64,000 nt of DNA from Planctomyces sp. (GTDB lineage: Bacteria > Planctomycetota > Planctomycetia > Planctomycetales > Planctomycetaceae): positions 36,621-100,620 of the forward strand of contig JAHBXW010000019.1 of NCBI GenBank assembly GCA_019636235.1, read 5' to 3'. The notes below the pieces were generated by a model that did no database searches, was not told where the DNA came from, and saw nothing but the letters and a program-made list of their open reading frames with translations. This document shows, one piece after another, positions 57,718 through 64,000 of the stretch; within the stretch, counting starts at the first letter, position 1, and every line of letters begins with the position of its first letter. Both the position numbers and the translations under genes were made by a program.

Positions 57718-59190
57718 GTGGCCTTCACCGAGTTCTGTTGCAAGACCGCCGGGAACAATCTCAACGCCGGCAGCGTCGACGGCGGCTCGACTGAGCCGGG
57801 CACGTCCCCGCTGCTGACCGTCACCGGGTGCACCTGGAACGGCGGCACGGGCGTCATCACCGTGCCGGCCGGTCCCGCGTTCACGGAGATTCAGGTCGGG
57901 CGGTTCATTTCCGTCTGCGCGGACGGGGCGACGGTTCCGTCCGCCAACGGACTCGTCATCGCCCGCATCACGGCCGTCGACTCCGGCGCGCGAACGATCA
58001 CGACGTCGACCACCGCCCGCTGGCAGCAGGGGACGTTGCTAAGCAACGGCACAAGCAACCGGACGATACGGATCGGCGGGGCCTGGGCGTTCCTCTCCGG
58101 CGCCACGACGGATGGCGGCGTGTTTTCCAACGGCACGACGTCGGGACTGGAGACGCTGACGAACGCCGGCGGAGACCCCATCCGCATCAACGTGAAGAAT
58201 GACGGCACCTACTCGCCGACCGGCGCGCTGGGCCTCACGTCGGCCGGCGGATCGCTGGTTCTGGAGGGCTACACGACGACGTACGGCGACGGGGGCCGAC
58301 CGCTGATTCAAGGCCCGACCACCGGCGCTTCCATCACCGTGTTCACGGTGAGCATGAACGACGTGTTCGTGCGCAATTTCGAGTTCGCCAACAACGGCGC
58401 GACCGGCACGGCGTTTATGGTGAACAGCAACAGCGTGCGCGCGATCTGGGGCCGCTGCGTGTTCCGCGACGCACGGGGGCACGGGATCATCTTCAACTCG
58501 CAGGGCACGATTGAAGACAGCGAAGCCTTCGGAAACAACGCCGGCAACCAGGCCAACGGATCGGGGATCGGCATCAACTCCGGCGGCACCGTGGTGCGGC
58601 GCTGCATCGCCCATCACAACCTCGGCGGGACGAGCGGAGCCGGGTTCCGCTTTGGGCAGACCGGGTTCCTGGAAGACTGCATCGCCTGGGCGAACGGCCT
58701 GTACGGCGTCAGCCTGGCGCAGACGCAGCTGCTCATCCGCAGATGCGACATTTACGACAACCCCGGCGCGGGACTGGCCATCACCGGCGGCACGCGGCAG
58801 ACGCTGCTGATCGAGAACAGCTCGTTCGTGAAGAACGGCGGCGGCGGTCTCAACGGCAGCGCGCAGTCGAACCCGATCTACGGCTTCGCGCGGAACTGTG
58901 CGTTCGGCGCCGGCGCGATGGCCAACGCCGGCGGCGACATCATCAGCATGCAGGGTCTCGTCCTCGAAAACAAAGTCACCCTGCCGGCGAATCAGACGCC
59001 GTGGAACGATCCGAACAACGGCGATTTCCGGCTCGTACATGCCGACGCGATCGGCGCGGGCTGGGGCGGATTTCTGATGACGCATTCGGGCTACGGGCCG
59101 GCCACGTCGTTCGCCGACATCGGCGCGCTGCGGCGGACGACGGTCCAGAGCGGCGGCGGCGGCGGCAACGTGATTGTGATCGAGGACTGA
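57718..59190 (+). CDS. Right-handed beta-helix virion protein (tail spike or fibre)
   Basis: A 490-residue protein. The N-terminal part (MAFTEFCCKTAGNNLNAGSV) is followed by a long series of short beta-strand coils with Asn/Gly turns: DVFVRNFEFANNGATGTAFM, RAIWGRCVFRDARGHGIIFN, QGTIEDSEAFGNNAGNQANG, GTVVRRCIAHHNLGGTSGAG, TLLIENSSFVKNGGGGLNGS. This is the parallel beta-helix (pectate-lyase-like) pattern of tail spikes that bind or cleave surface polysaccharide. The C-terminus ends in a Gly run (QSGGGGGNVIVIED). Placed with the fibre gene at the end of the rightward unit. Enzyme activity cannot be inferred. Confidence 0.75.
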   Translation: MAFTEFCCKTAGNNLNAGSVDGGSTEPGTSPLLTVTGCTWNGGTGVITVPAGPAFTEIQVGRFISVCADGATVPSANGLVIARITAVDSGARTITTSTTARWQQGTLLSNGTSNRTIRIGGAWAFLSGATTDGGVFSNGTTSGLETLTNAGGDPIRINVKNDGTYSPTGALGLTSAGGSLVLEGYTTTYGDGGRPLIQGPTTGASITVFTVSMNDVFVRNFEFANNGATGTAFMVNSNSVRAIWGRCVFRDARGHGIIFNSQGTIEDSEAFGNNAGNQANGSGIGINSGGTVVRRCIAHHNLGGTSGAGFRFGQTGFLEDCIAWANGLYGVSLAQTQLLIRRCDIYDNPGAGLAITGGTRQTLLIENSSFVKNGGGGLNGSAQSNPIYGFARNCAFGAGAMANAGGDIISMQGLVLENKVTLPANQTPWNDPNNGDFRLVHADAIGAGWGGFLMTHSGYGPATSFADIGALRRTTVQSGGGGGNVIVIED

Positions 59191-59194
59191 TGCC

Positions 59195-61246
59195 ATGTTC
59201 GATGCCACGGTTGTTGCCGGATCGACGTCCAAGATCGTCGAAGTGATGCTCCGCGACTCGACGACCGGTCAGGGAAAGACCGGCGTCGCACACGGCGACG
59301 TCACGGCGAGCTACGTGCGCGAAGGCGGAACGCGGACCGCCGTCACGCTGGCCAGCGGATCGGCCGGCGATACATGGTCGAGCGGCAAATGGGCGCAGGT
59401 CGATTCCACGAACTGCCCGGGCCTGTATCAGCTCCACATCCCCGACGCCGCCATCGCGGCTGGCGTCCCCGTCGTCACGCTCACGCTGAAAGCGGCGGGC
59501 GTCATCGACTGCCGCATCCGGATCGCGCTGCTGACCGTCAACCTGCGATCCACCGGCGGAAAGGTTCCCGCGACGCTCGCCGCCGGCGACGTCACGGGCA
59601 ACGTGCCCGCCCAGGCGAACGCCATCGCGAACGACGCCATCACCAACGCCGCGATCGCGGACAACGCCATTTCGTCCGGCAAGCTGGCCACGAACGCCAT
59701 CACGACGACGAAGATCGGCGGCGGAGCCATCACGGCGGACAAGATCGCCGACAACGCGCTGACCGGCGCGAAGTTCGCCAACGGGGCCTTCGATGCCGTC
59801 TGGACCGTGACGGCTCGATCGCTGACCACGTTCGGGTCGCTCGTCACGGACATCGTGACGGCGGTGTGGACCGCCGGCACGCGCACGCTGACGGCGTTCG
59901 GCTTCACGCCGTCACTCGACGCCGCGTACGACGCGGCCAAGACATCCGCCCAGGCCGGCGACGCCATGACCCTGACCAGCGGCGAGCGCGAGGCCATCGC
60001 CGAGCAGGTCGAGTTCCAGATTCTGGATGAAGGCGACAATCATCAGGTCATCGCCGCGCTGGTCGCCGCGATCGAGGGGGCGGACCTGAATTTCGGCGAG
60101 ATGACGATCGAGGCCATCGCGCACAGCGTGTGGGACTTCCTCACCGAGGACGCGGAGACGGCCGGCTCGTTCGGGGCGCTGCTCAAAGAGCGCATCAACG
60201 ACACCATCACGTCGCGTCTCGCCGCCGCCGGCTACACCGCGCCCGACAACGCGGGGATCGGCGCCGCGGCCGGAGCGGCTGCCGCTGCCGCGTCTTCCGC
60301 CGGCGCGGCCCAGACCGCCGCCGAGTCCGCCGACGCCAAGCTGACCAGCAATCGGACGGGCGTCCTCGATTCGCTGCACACGATGATCGACGCCGGCCAG
60401 TTCACGGAGGTCGCGCTGGAGAACGCGCCGACCGGCAGTGGCGGCGGCGGCGGAGAAACGGACTGGACGGCGACCGAGCGCCAACACATCCGGCATCGGC
60501 TGGGCATCAACGGCAGCGCGGCGGAGCCTTCCGCCACGCCCAGCCTGGCGACCGCGGCGTCGGCCGCCGCGCTGGGGACGCAGCTCGACGAACTCAGCGA
60601 GCTGACGTTCGACGCGAACGCCAGCGCGGAGATCGCGGCCGCGGGCGCGACCGAAGCCGCGGCCAAGTCGAACGCGATTCATGCGATCCTCGCCGGCATC
60701 ACGTCGCTGGCGCACTGGCTCCGCGCGGGATTCCGCAAGTCGGCTCCCGATGCGACCGCACTGGCGGAGATCAACGCCGGCGGCGGCACGTTCAGCGCGG
60801 CGACCGATGCGCTGGAGGCGATCCGCGATCGCGGAGACGCCGCTTGGACGACGGGCGAAGGGGGCGGCGGGGGAGGCGGCGGCGTGACGATCCTGCCCGT
60901 TTACACCACGGTCCAACGCGAGCCGGTCCTGCCGCGCGACCTGGATGCCTACACTGACGCCGGCATCACGCATCAAATTGCCGTGTTCGACCAGGCGAAC
61001 CAGCCCATCGGTCTGACTGACAAGACGCTCACGTTCACGATCGATGATGAGGTCGGCCGGCAGCTTGGATTCAGCGATGTGGCGATCAGCGGCGAACACG
61101 GCAACGTCATTTCGTTCGACGCGCCGGCTGCATTTCACGTGCGCCCCGGGAAGCACCGTTACGCCGTGCGCGAGCCAGGCGACGACAACCGAGTTTGGGC
61201 GCGGGGCGCGTACACGGTGCATCGCACCGCCGGACCGCCGCAGTAA
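59195..61246 (+). CDS. Tail fibre protein with collagen-like/helical repeats and C-terminal adhesin-like domain
   Basis: A 683-residue protein. The N-terminal 110 residues form a conserved-looking head (FDATVVAGSTSKIVEVMLRD, YQLHIPDAAIAAGVPVVTLT). The middle has an imperfect repeat series (NDAITNAAIADNAISSGKLA, ITTTKIGGGAITADKIADNA, LTGAKFANGAFDAVWTVTAR), typical of trimeric fibre shafts. The C-terminal part after a GGGGGGG linker (PVYTTVQREPVLPRDLDAYT, IAVFDQANQPIGLTDKTLTF) looks like a beta-rich adhesin domain. Four bases downstream of the beta-helix gene. Predicted host-recognition fibre. Confidence 0.75.
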   Translation: MFDATVVAGSTSKIVEVMLRDSTTGQGKTGVAHGDVTASYVREGGTRTAVTLASGSAGDTWSSGKWAQVDSTNCPGLYQLHIPDAAIAAGVPVVTLTLKAAGVIDCRIRIALLTVNLRSTGGKVPATLAAGDVTGNVPAQANAIANDAITNAAIADNAISSGKLATNAITTTKIGGGAITADKIADNALTGAKFANGAFDAVWTVTARSLTTFGSLVTDIVTAVWTAGTRTLTAFGFTPSLDAAYDAAKTSAQAGDAMTLTSGEREAIAEQVEFQILDEGDNHQVIAALVAAIEGADLNFGEMTIEAIAHSVWDFLTEDAETAGSFGALLKERINDTITSRLAAAGYTAPDNAGIGAAAGAAAAAASSAGAAQTAAESADAKLTSNRTGVLDSLHTMIDAGQFTEVALENAPTGSGGGGGETDWTATERQHIRHRLGINGSAAEPSATPSLATAASAAALGTQLDELSELTFDANASAEIAAAGATEAAAKSNAIHAILAGITSLAHWLRAGFRKSAPDATALAEINAGGGTFSAATDALEAIRDRGDAAWTTGEGGGGGGGGVTILPVYTTVQREPVLPRDLDAYTDAGITHQIAVFDQANQPIGLTDKTLTFTIDDEVGRQLGFSDVAISGEHGNVISFDAPAAFHVRPGKHRYAVREPGDDNRVWARGAYTVHRTAGPPQ

Positions 61247-61262
61247 CGGGTTCCTGCCGCGT

Positions 61263-62003
61263 TCAGCAGCGGCGACGAACGCCGGCGCGCCGCAGGTCGA
61301 CCGACGTCGGACCGTCGCCGAAGAAACGCTTCTCGCTCGCGCCCAGTTCGCCGTGCATCGCGTCGCCCCATTCTTCGCCGAACCGCTCGCAGTGTTCCCC
61401 GGGCCGGCGCTCCAGACCTTCCGTCGCCGCTTGCCCGCGCCATAGCTGTTCGACGAACTCATCCAGGAACGCCGCCAGGTCCGGGCTGTCCGACACCTCC
61501 AAGGTTTCGAGCCGCCGGCATTCGTTCAGGTTCATCGACGTCCGCACAACCAGCTTCCACTGCGCGTTGCAGATCGTCACGAACTTCGCGTGGTTCTTGG
61601 TAACACGAATCGCGTCGTCTCCGAACGCCTCGCGCAGCGCCGCGCAGTAGGCCGGCTGCCGGCTCGGAAACGAAAAGTCGACGATCGTTCGAAAGCTCCG
61701 GATCGATCCGTTCACCAGCAGCCGGTTCGCGAATCCGATGTCGGCCGCCGCCGCGGTCCAGGTCGACAACACCAGGTCGGCGGGACCGGTCGCCGCCAGG
61801 CAGTGCTCAATCACGTCGACCAGCGAAAACTTGCCCATAGTCAGGCAGTAGATTTCGCAGCCGCGCGCGATCGGCCCCAGCGCGTCCGCCGCCGTGCGGG
61901 CCGTCAGCTCGCGCCGCACGATGCGCCCGGTCAGGCAATCGCGGCGCACGACGCGCGGCGCATCATCGTCGAATCCGGGCAGGTTCTGTTCTTTTCGCGC
62001 CAT
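61263..62003 (-). CDS. PLD-like (phospholipase D superfamily) cargo protein
   Basis: A 246-residue protein. The second half matches one HKD motif of the PLD superfamily: IRVTKNHAKFVTICNAQWKL (His-x-Lys) followed by RTSMNLNECRRLETLEV, the G/S-x-x-N segment. The first half is an alpha/beta core (GCEIYCLTMGKFSLVDVIEH, LVLSTWTAAAADIGFANRLL, RTIVDFSFPSRQPAYCAALR). Only one HKD motif is recognisable, so it may act as a dimer or be inactive. The ATG at 62003 has an ideal ribosome binding site (GGAGGTGA). Transcribed leftwards at the right end, opposite to the fibre gene: a typical moron position. Function (nuclease, defence or lipid hydrolysis) open. Confidence 0.6.
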   Translation of the reverse strand: MARKEQNLPGFDDDAPRVVRRDCLTGRIVRRELTARTAADALGPIARGCEIYCLTMGKFSLVDVIEHCLAATGPADLVLSTWTAAAADIGFANRLLVNGSIRSFRTIVDFSFPSRQPAYCAALREAFGDDAIRVTKNHAKFVTICNAQWKLVVRTSMNLNECRRLETLEVSDSPDLAAFLDEFVEQLWRGQAATEGLERRPGEHCERFGEEWGDAMHGELGASEKRFFGDGPTSVDLRRAGVRRRC

Positions 62004-62122
62004 CGGTTCACCTCCATCTGAGGGGCGAAAGAACCGTACCAATTCGGCGCGAAAGAAACTGTGTCACTTTTCCCGACTGCCTCGGCGGCCCGCCGCCGTC
62101 GCAGACGAAAAGTAGTACCTAT

Positions 62123-62138
62123 GCCGCGCGCTCGCGCG
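62123..62138 (-). terminator. GC-rich hairpin after the zinc-ribbon membrane protein gene
   Basis: CCGCGCGCTCGCGCGG can fold into a stem of seven base pairs with a two-base loop, two bases beyond the stop of the preceding gene on the minus strand. No T-run follows, so it is at best a weak or Rho-assisted terminator. Confidence 0.3.
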
Positions 62139-62139
62139 G

Positions 62140-62838
62140 TCAGGGCGTCTGCGTTGCCTGCGGTTGGTCAGATGCGCGGCGTCGCTTCCGCGCGATCGGC
62201 TCCGGCTCTGCCTGTCGCAGCGCTTCATTGATTTCGTTTTCGATTCTGCGCGTCTCATCATTTGCGCGCTGCAGCTCGGCGTTCATCGCATCGTTCATGC
62301 GCTGCGAGTCCGCCTTCATCTGTTCGATCAGCGCCTCATCGAATTTCTTCATGCTGTCCAGCGTGCTTTTCTGCGCCGCGAACGGCAGTGCGACCAGTGC
62401 GGCCATCACCAGCAACGTGAAGATCAGGTCCAACGTGCAAATCAGCGTGCCGGCGATCGAGTACCAGAGCGCCCCCTGCTTTCGCATCAGCGCGAAGTAG
62501 ATGCCGGCCATGCCGACCATGATGCCCAGACCGTTCATCGGGATGGACAGCAACCCGAAAAACGGCACGCACGAAATCAGAATCGCTCCGCCGCCGAGCG
62601 CGAGCGACGCAAGCCCGAGTTTTTTCGATGTCGGCATGCCGGCCGGCGGGTCTACCTTCGCGATCGCCGCCAACTCTGGAGCGGTTTTCGGCGGCTCAGG
62701 CGCAGGCGTCGCCCGCACACGCCGCGGCGCAGGAACCGTGATCGTCTCGCCGCAGCCCTTGCACTGCCCCTTGCGGCCGGCCGCCTCATCTTTCACGCGG
62801 ATCACGTGACCGCAGTGCACGCACTCGAATTGGATCAT
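62140..62838 (-). CDS. Zinc-ribbon membrane protein (cargo or host-type gene at the right end)
   Basis: A 232-residue protein. The N-terminus FECVHCGHVIRVKDEAAGRK then CKGCGETITVPAP is a planctomycete-type zinc ribbon. A Pro-rich linker is followed by three to four membrane segments (LGLASLALGGGAILISCVPF, LLSIPMNGLGIMVGMAGIYF, LICTLDLIFTLLVMAALVAL) and a charged coiled-coil tail (RMNDAMNAELQRANDETRRI). Such proteins are common host genes in Planctomycetes, so it may be host-derived DNA picked up by the phage. A GC hairpin (62123-62138) lies just after its stop. Confidence 0.7.
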   Translation of the reverse strand: MIQFECVHCGHVIRVKDEAAGRKGQCKGCGETITVPAPRRVRATPAPEPPKTAPELAAIAKVDPPAGMPTSKKLGLASLALGGGAILISCVPFFGLLSIPMNGLGIMVGMAGIYFALMRKQGALWYSIAGTLICTLDLIFTLLVMAALVALPFAAQKSTLDSMKKFDEALIEQMKADSQRMNDAMNAELQRANDETRRIENEINEALRQAEPEPIARKRRRASDQPQATQTP

Positions 62839-63000
62839 CGCCCGGGGGCCTCGCGCTTCGCCGAGAATTCTGCCCGCCCAGCCCTGGGCCCGACTCCGTC
62901 GCCGCCATTCTGCGCGCGACGCCGACCATCCGCCACCATGCGCCGCTGGCAGCGCAGAAAAACGGGGAAACCCGCACCGGCAACGCAAGAGAGCGCACTC

Positions 63001-63052
63001 CAGCTTCCCAAGCTGAATGTCGAGGGTTCGAGTCCCTTCGCCCGCTTTTTTC
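63001..63052 (+). repeat. attR, 52-bp core repeat with 3' fragment of tRNA-Gly
   Basis: Identical to 26711-26762. Bases 63001-63046 equal the 3' part of tRNA-Gly(CCC) from the anticodon stem on, without the 5' half, so it is not a functional tRNA. This is the host-side junction left by integration of the phage. Confidence 0.95.
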
Positions 63053-63209
63053 TGCGCAGGCCGCTGACACTGCCTGAATTGCCGCATCGGGAAAGCGGCA
63101 CGCTGCAACGGCGTGAACCTTTCCGTGTCGTGCCTGGGTGCATTCTTGGCTGGATCAGCCATCCGGATCGTCGGGGGAGCGTTTCTCTGTCTCGCGCCGA
63201 TGGCTGTAA

Positions 63210-64000
63210 TCACTTCAGCCGCACGAGGCGGTAGGCGTCGAGCTCTTCGCCCACCCAATAGTCGCGTCCATAGGTGTACAGGAGCGACGTTCCATCCGGG
63301 GAGAACTGGCAACGGTGCGGCACGTCCCGGTTGCGGCCGGGGAGATCGAACAACAGTTCGCCGGTGTGAAACTGCCAGAGGCAAAGCCTTCCGGACGTCT
63401 CAATCGTCGCCAGCGTTTTTCCATCAGGCGACACTGAAAGCGATTCAATAGAGGTTTGATGCGCGACCAGCTCACGAATGAGCTCGCCGTCTCGCATGTC
63501 GCGAATCTCGATGACCTTGTCTGACGTCGCGGTCACAAGGTGGCGGCCATCCGGCGTAATGACCATTGTGTGCAACTCATATACAGTGCCGGGCGAGGTC
63601 CACAGCCGCTCTCCAGTTCGACTTGAGAATGCAATCAACGAGTTTTCCGCACACGTGCAGACCAGGACTGGCTCTGCCGGCGAGCAACACACGCCACGCG
63701 TCAATTGGACGTCCCACGTTCGAACCAATTCGCCGGTCTCTACGTCAAACTGGCGCACTCGATTTGCTCGTTCGTCGGCGACGATCAGGCTCGCTCCATC
63801 ACCGGAGAACTCGATCCGGCCGATTGCGACTCCGTCGCCCGCGTTTTCCCATGTCCGTTCGCGCGACCGCTCACTACCAGATATCCGCCAAACATGGATT
63901 CTGTATTCAGGATCGACGGTCGCCGCTCGCGTACCATCGGGTGATACGGCAAACTCCAGCAGCCTCCACGATTTGTCAAGGTTGCCGATGTGGGCCTTAG
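63210..64000 (-). CDS. WD40-repeat protein, C-terminal part (partial)
   Basis: The reading frame is open from the stop at 63210 to the window edge and continues beyond it; the 5' end is missing. At least four WD40-like repeats can be seen: LEFAVSPDGTRAATVDPEYR, GRIEFSGDGASLIVADERAN, HTMVITPDGRHLVTATSDKV with IEIRDMRDG, and IESLSVSPDGKTLATIETSG with RLCLWQFHTGELLFDL. It ends HRCQFSPDGTSLLYTYG and a short tail. WD40 propellers mediate protein contacts; planctomycetes carry many, often fused to kinases or PSD1 domains. Which fusion partner lies outside the window is unknown. This is host chromosome to the right of attR. Confidence 0.85.
   Translation of the reverse strand, partial: KAHIGNLDKSWRLLEFAVSPDGTRAATVDPEYRIHVWRISGSERSRERTWENAGDGVAIGRIEFSGDGASLIVADERANRVRQFDVETGELVRTWDVQLTRGVCCSPAEPVLVCTCAENSLIAFSSRTGERLWTSPGTVYELHTMVITPDGRHLVTATSDKVIEIRDMRDGELIRELVAHQTSIESLSVSPDGKTLATIETSGRLCLWQFHTGELLFDLPGRNRDVPHRCQFSPDGTSLLYTYGRDYWVGEELDAYRLVRLK

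Larger units (their letters stand above)
26711..63052. mobile_element. Complete-looking temperate phage (prophage) integrated in tRNA-Gly(CCC), about 36.3 kb
   Basis: The element is bounded by a perfect 52-bp direct repeat (26711-26762 and 63001-63052). It contains a tyrosine integrase, two XRE regulators, a replication protein and a DNA methyltransferase. It also carries small and large terminase, gpW-like, portal, protease/scaffold, major capsid, head-tail joining, tail terminator-like, tail tube-like, G/GT chaperones, tape measure and fibre proteins. The long-tailed, non-contractile gene set (tube and tape measure, no sheath recognised) indicates a siphovirus-like caudovirus. Early genes occupy the left arm on the plus strand. 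Late genes form two divergent units starting near 53.6 kb. Three genes appear frameshifted, so inducibility is uncertain. Confidence 0.93.

Noticed and set aside
53946..61246. Reverse transcriptase or diversity-generating element near the fibre genes
   Set aside because: No RT-like frame or template/variable repeat pair was found next to the fibre and beta-helix genes.
63001..63046. Second tRNA-Gly gene
   Set aside because: Only the 3' part from the anticodon stem is present; the preceding bases do not pair with the acceptor stem, and the D-arm is absent.

Overview
The window is a high-GC bacterial chromosome segment from a member of the Planctomycetes (probably Planctomycetaceae-like). The evidence is a DUF1501 protein with a twin-arginine signal, zinc-ribbon/membrane proteins, a Cache-sensor Hanks kinase, a large periplasmic-domain YidC, and a Kdo transferase with envelope sugar genes. 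It divides into host chromosome (1-26710), one integrated temperate phage (26711-63052) and host chromosome again (63053-64000).

Host left part: the 5' end of nusA runs off the left edge. Next come a small lipoprotein, a Tat-exported sugar-isomerase-like TIM barrel, a histidine kinase, an orphan DNA methyltransferase, a YhdH-type quinone oxidoreductase, motA with a MotB-like protein lacking its peptidoglycan-binding domain, a DUF971 protein, a zinc-ribbon/membrane protein with a DNA-ligase-like C-terminus, a DUF1501 protein and a sensor Ser/Thr kinase. A minus-strand envelope cluster follows (waaA, initiating sugar transferase, two GT4 glycosyltransferases, AsnB-like amidotransferase). Then come a small membrane protein, a secreted proline-rich protein, guaB, a phytanoyl-CoA dioxygenase family protein and yidC. 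tRNA-Gly(CCC) at 26684-26756 is the integration target.

Prophage (about 36.3 kb): a perfect 52-bp direct repeat, the 3' part of tRNA-Gly plus its T-tract, bounds it (attL 26711-26762, attR 63001-63052). The left arm (plus strand, 26.9-34.9 kb) holds two XRE regulators, small zinc-finger proteins, a tyrosine integrase, a Pol X-like nucleotidyltransferase, a CsrA-like protein, a winged-helix replication protein whose gene contains iteron-like palindromes, an adenine methyltransferase and several small or broken genes. Late genes lie in two divergent transcription units starting near 53.6 kb. The minus-strand unit (53592 down to 34884) encodes a permuted papain-fold protein, a thioredoxin-like membrane protein, an SNase-like nuclease, a Mu Gam-like protein, gpW-like, portal, protease/scaffold, capsid, head-tail and tail proteins, G/GT tail chaperones with a frameshift site, tape measure, a large Cys-rich protein, a PRTase-HAD fusion and a toxin-antitoxin-like pair. 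The plus-strand unit (53714-61246) encodes a ribbon-helix-helix protein, both terminase subunits, small membrane proteins, a beta-helix protein and a tail fibre. The right end carries a PLD-like gene and a zinc-ribbon membrane protein, probably cargo.

Host right part: a WD40-repeat protein that runs off the right edge.

The most interesting object is the apparently complete planctomycete temperate phage. Its gene set is unusual: its own CsrA, Pol X-like enzyme, PRTase-HAD fusion and thioredoxin-like membrane protein, with a possible origin inside the replication gene. Several frameshifted genes suggest early decay, or sequence errors in G/C runs. All family assignments come from reading the translated sequence; no database search was run.
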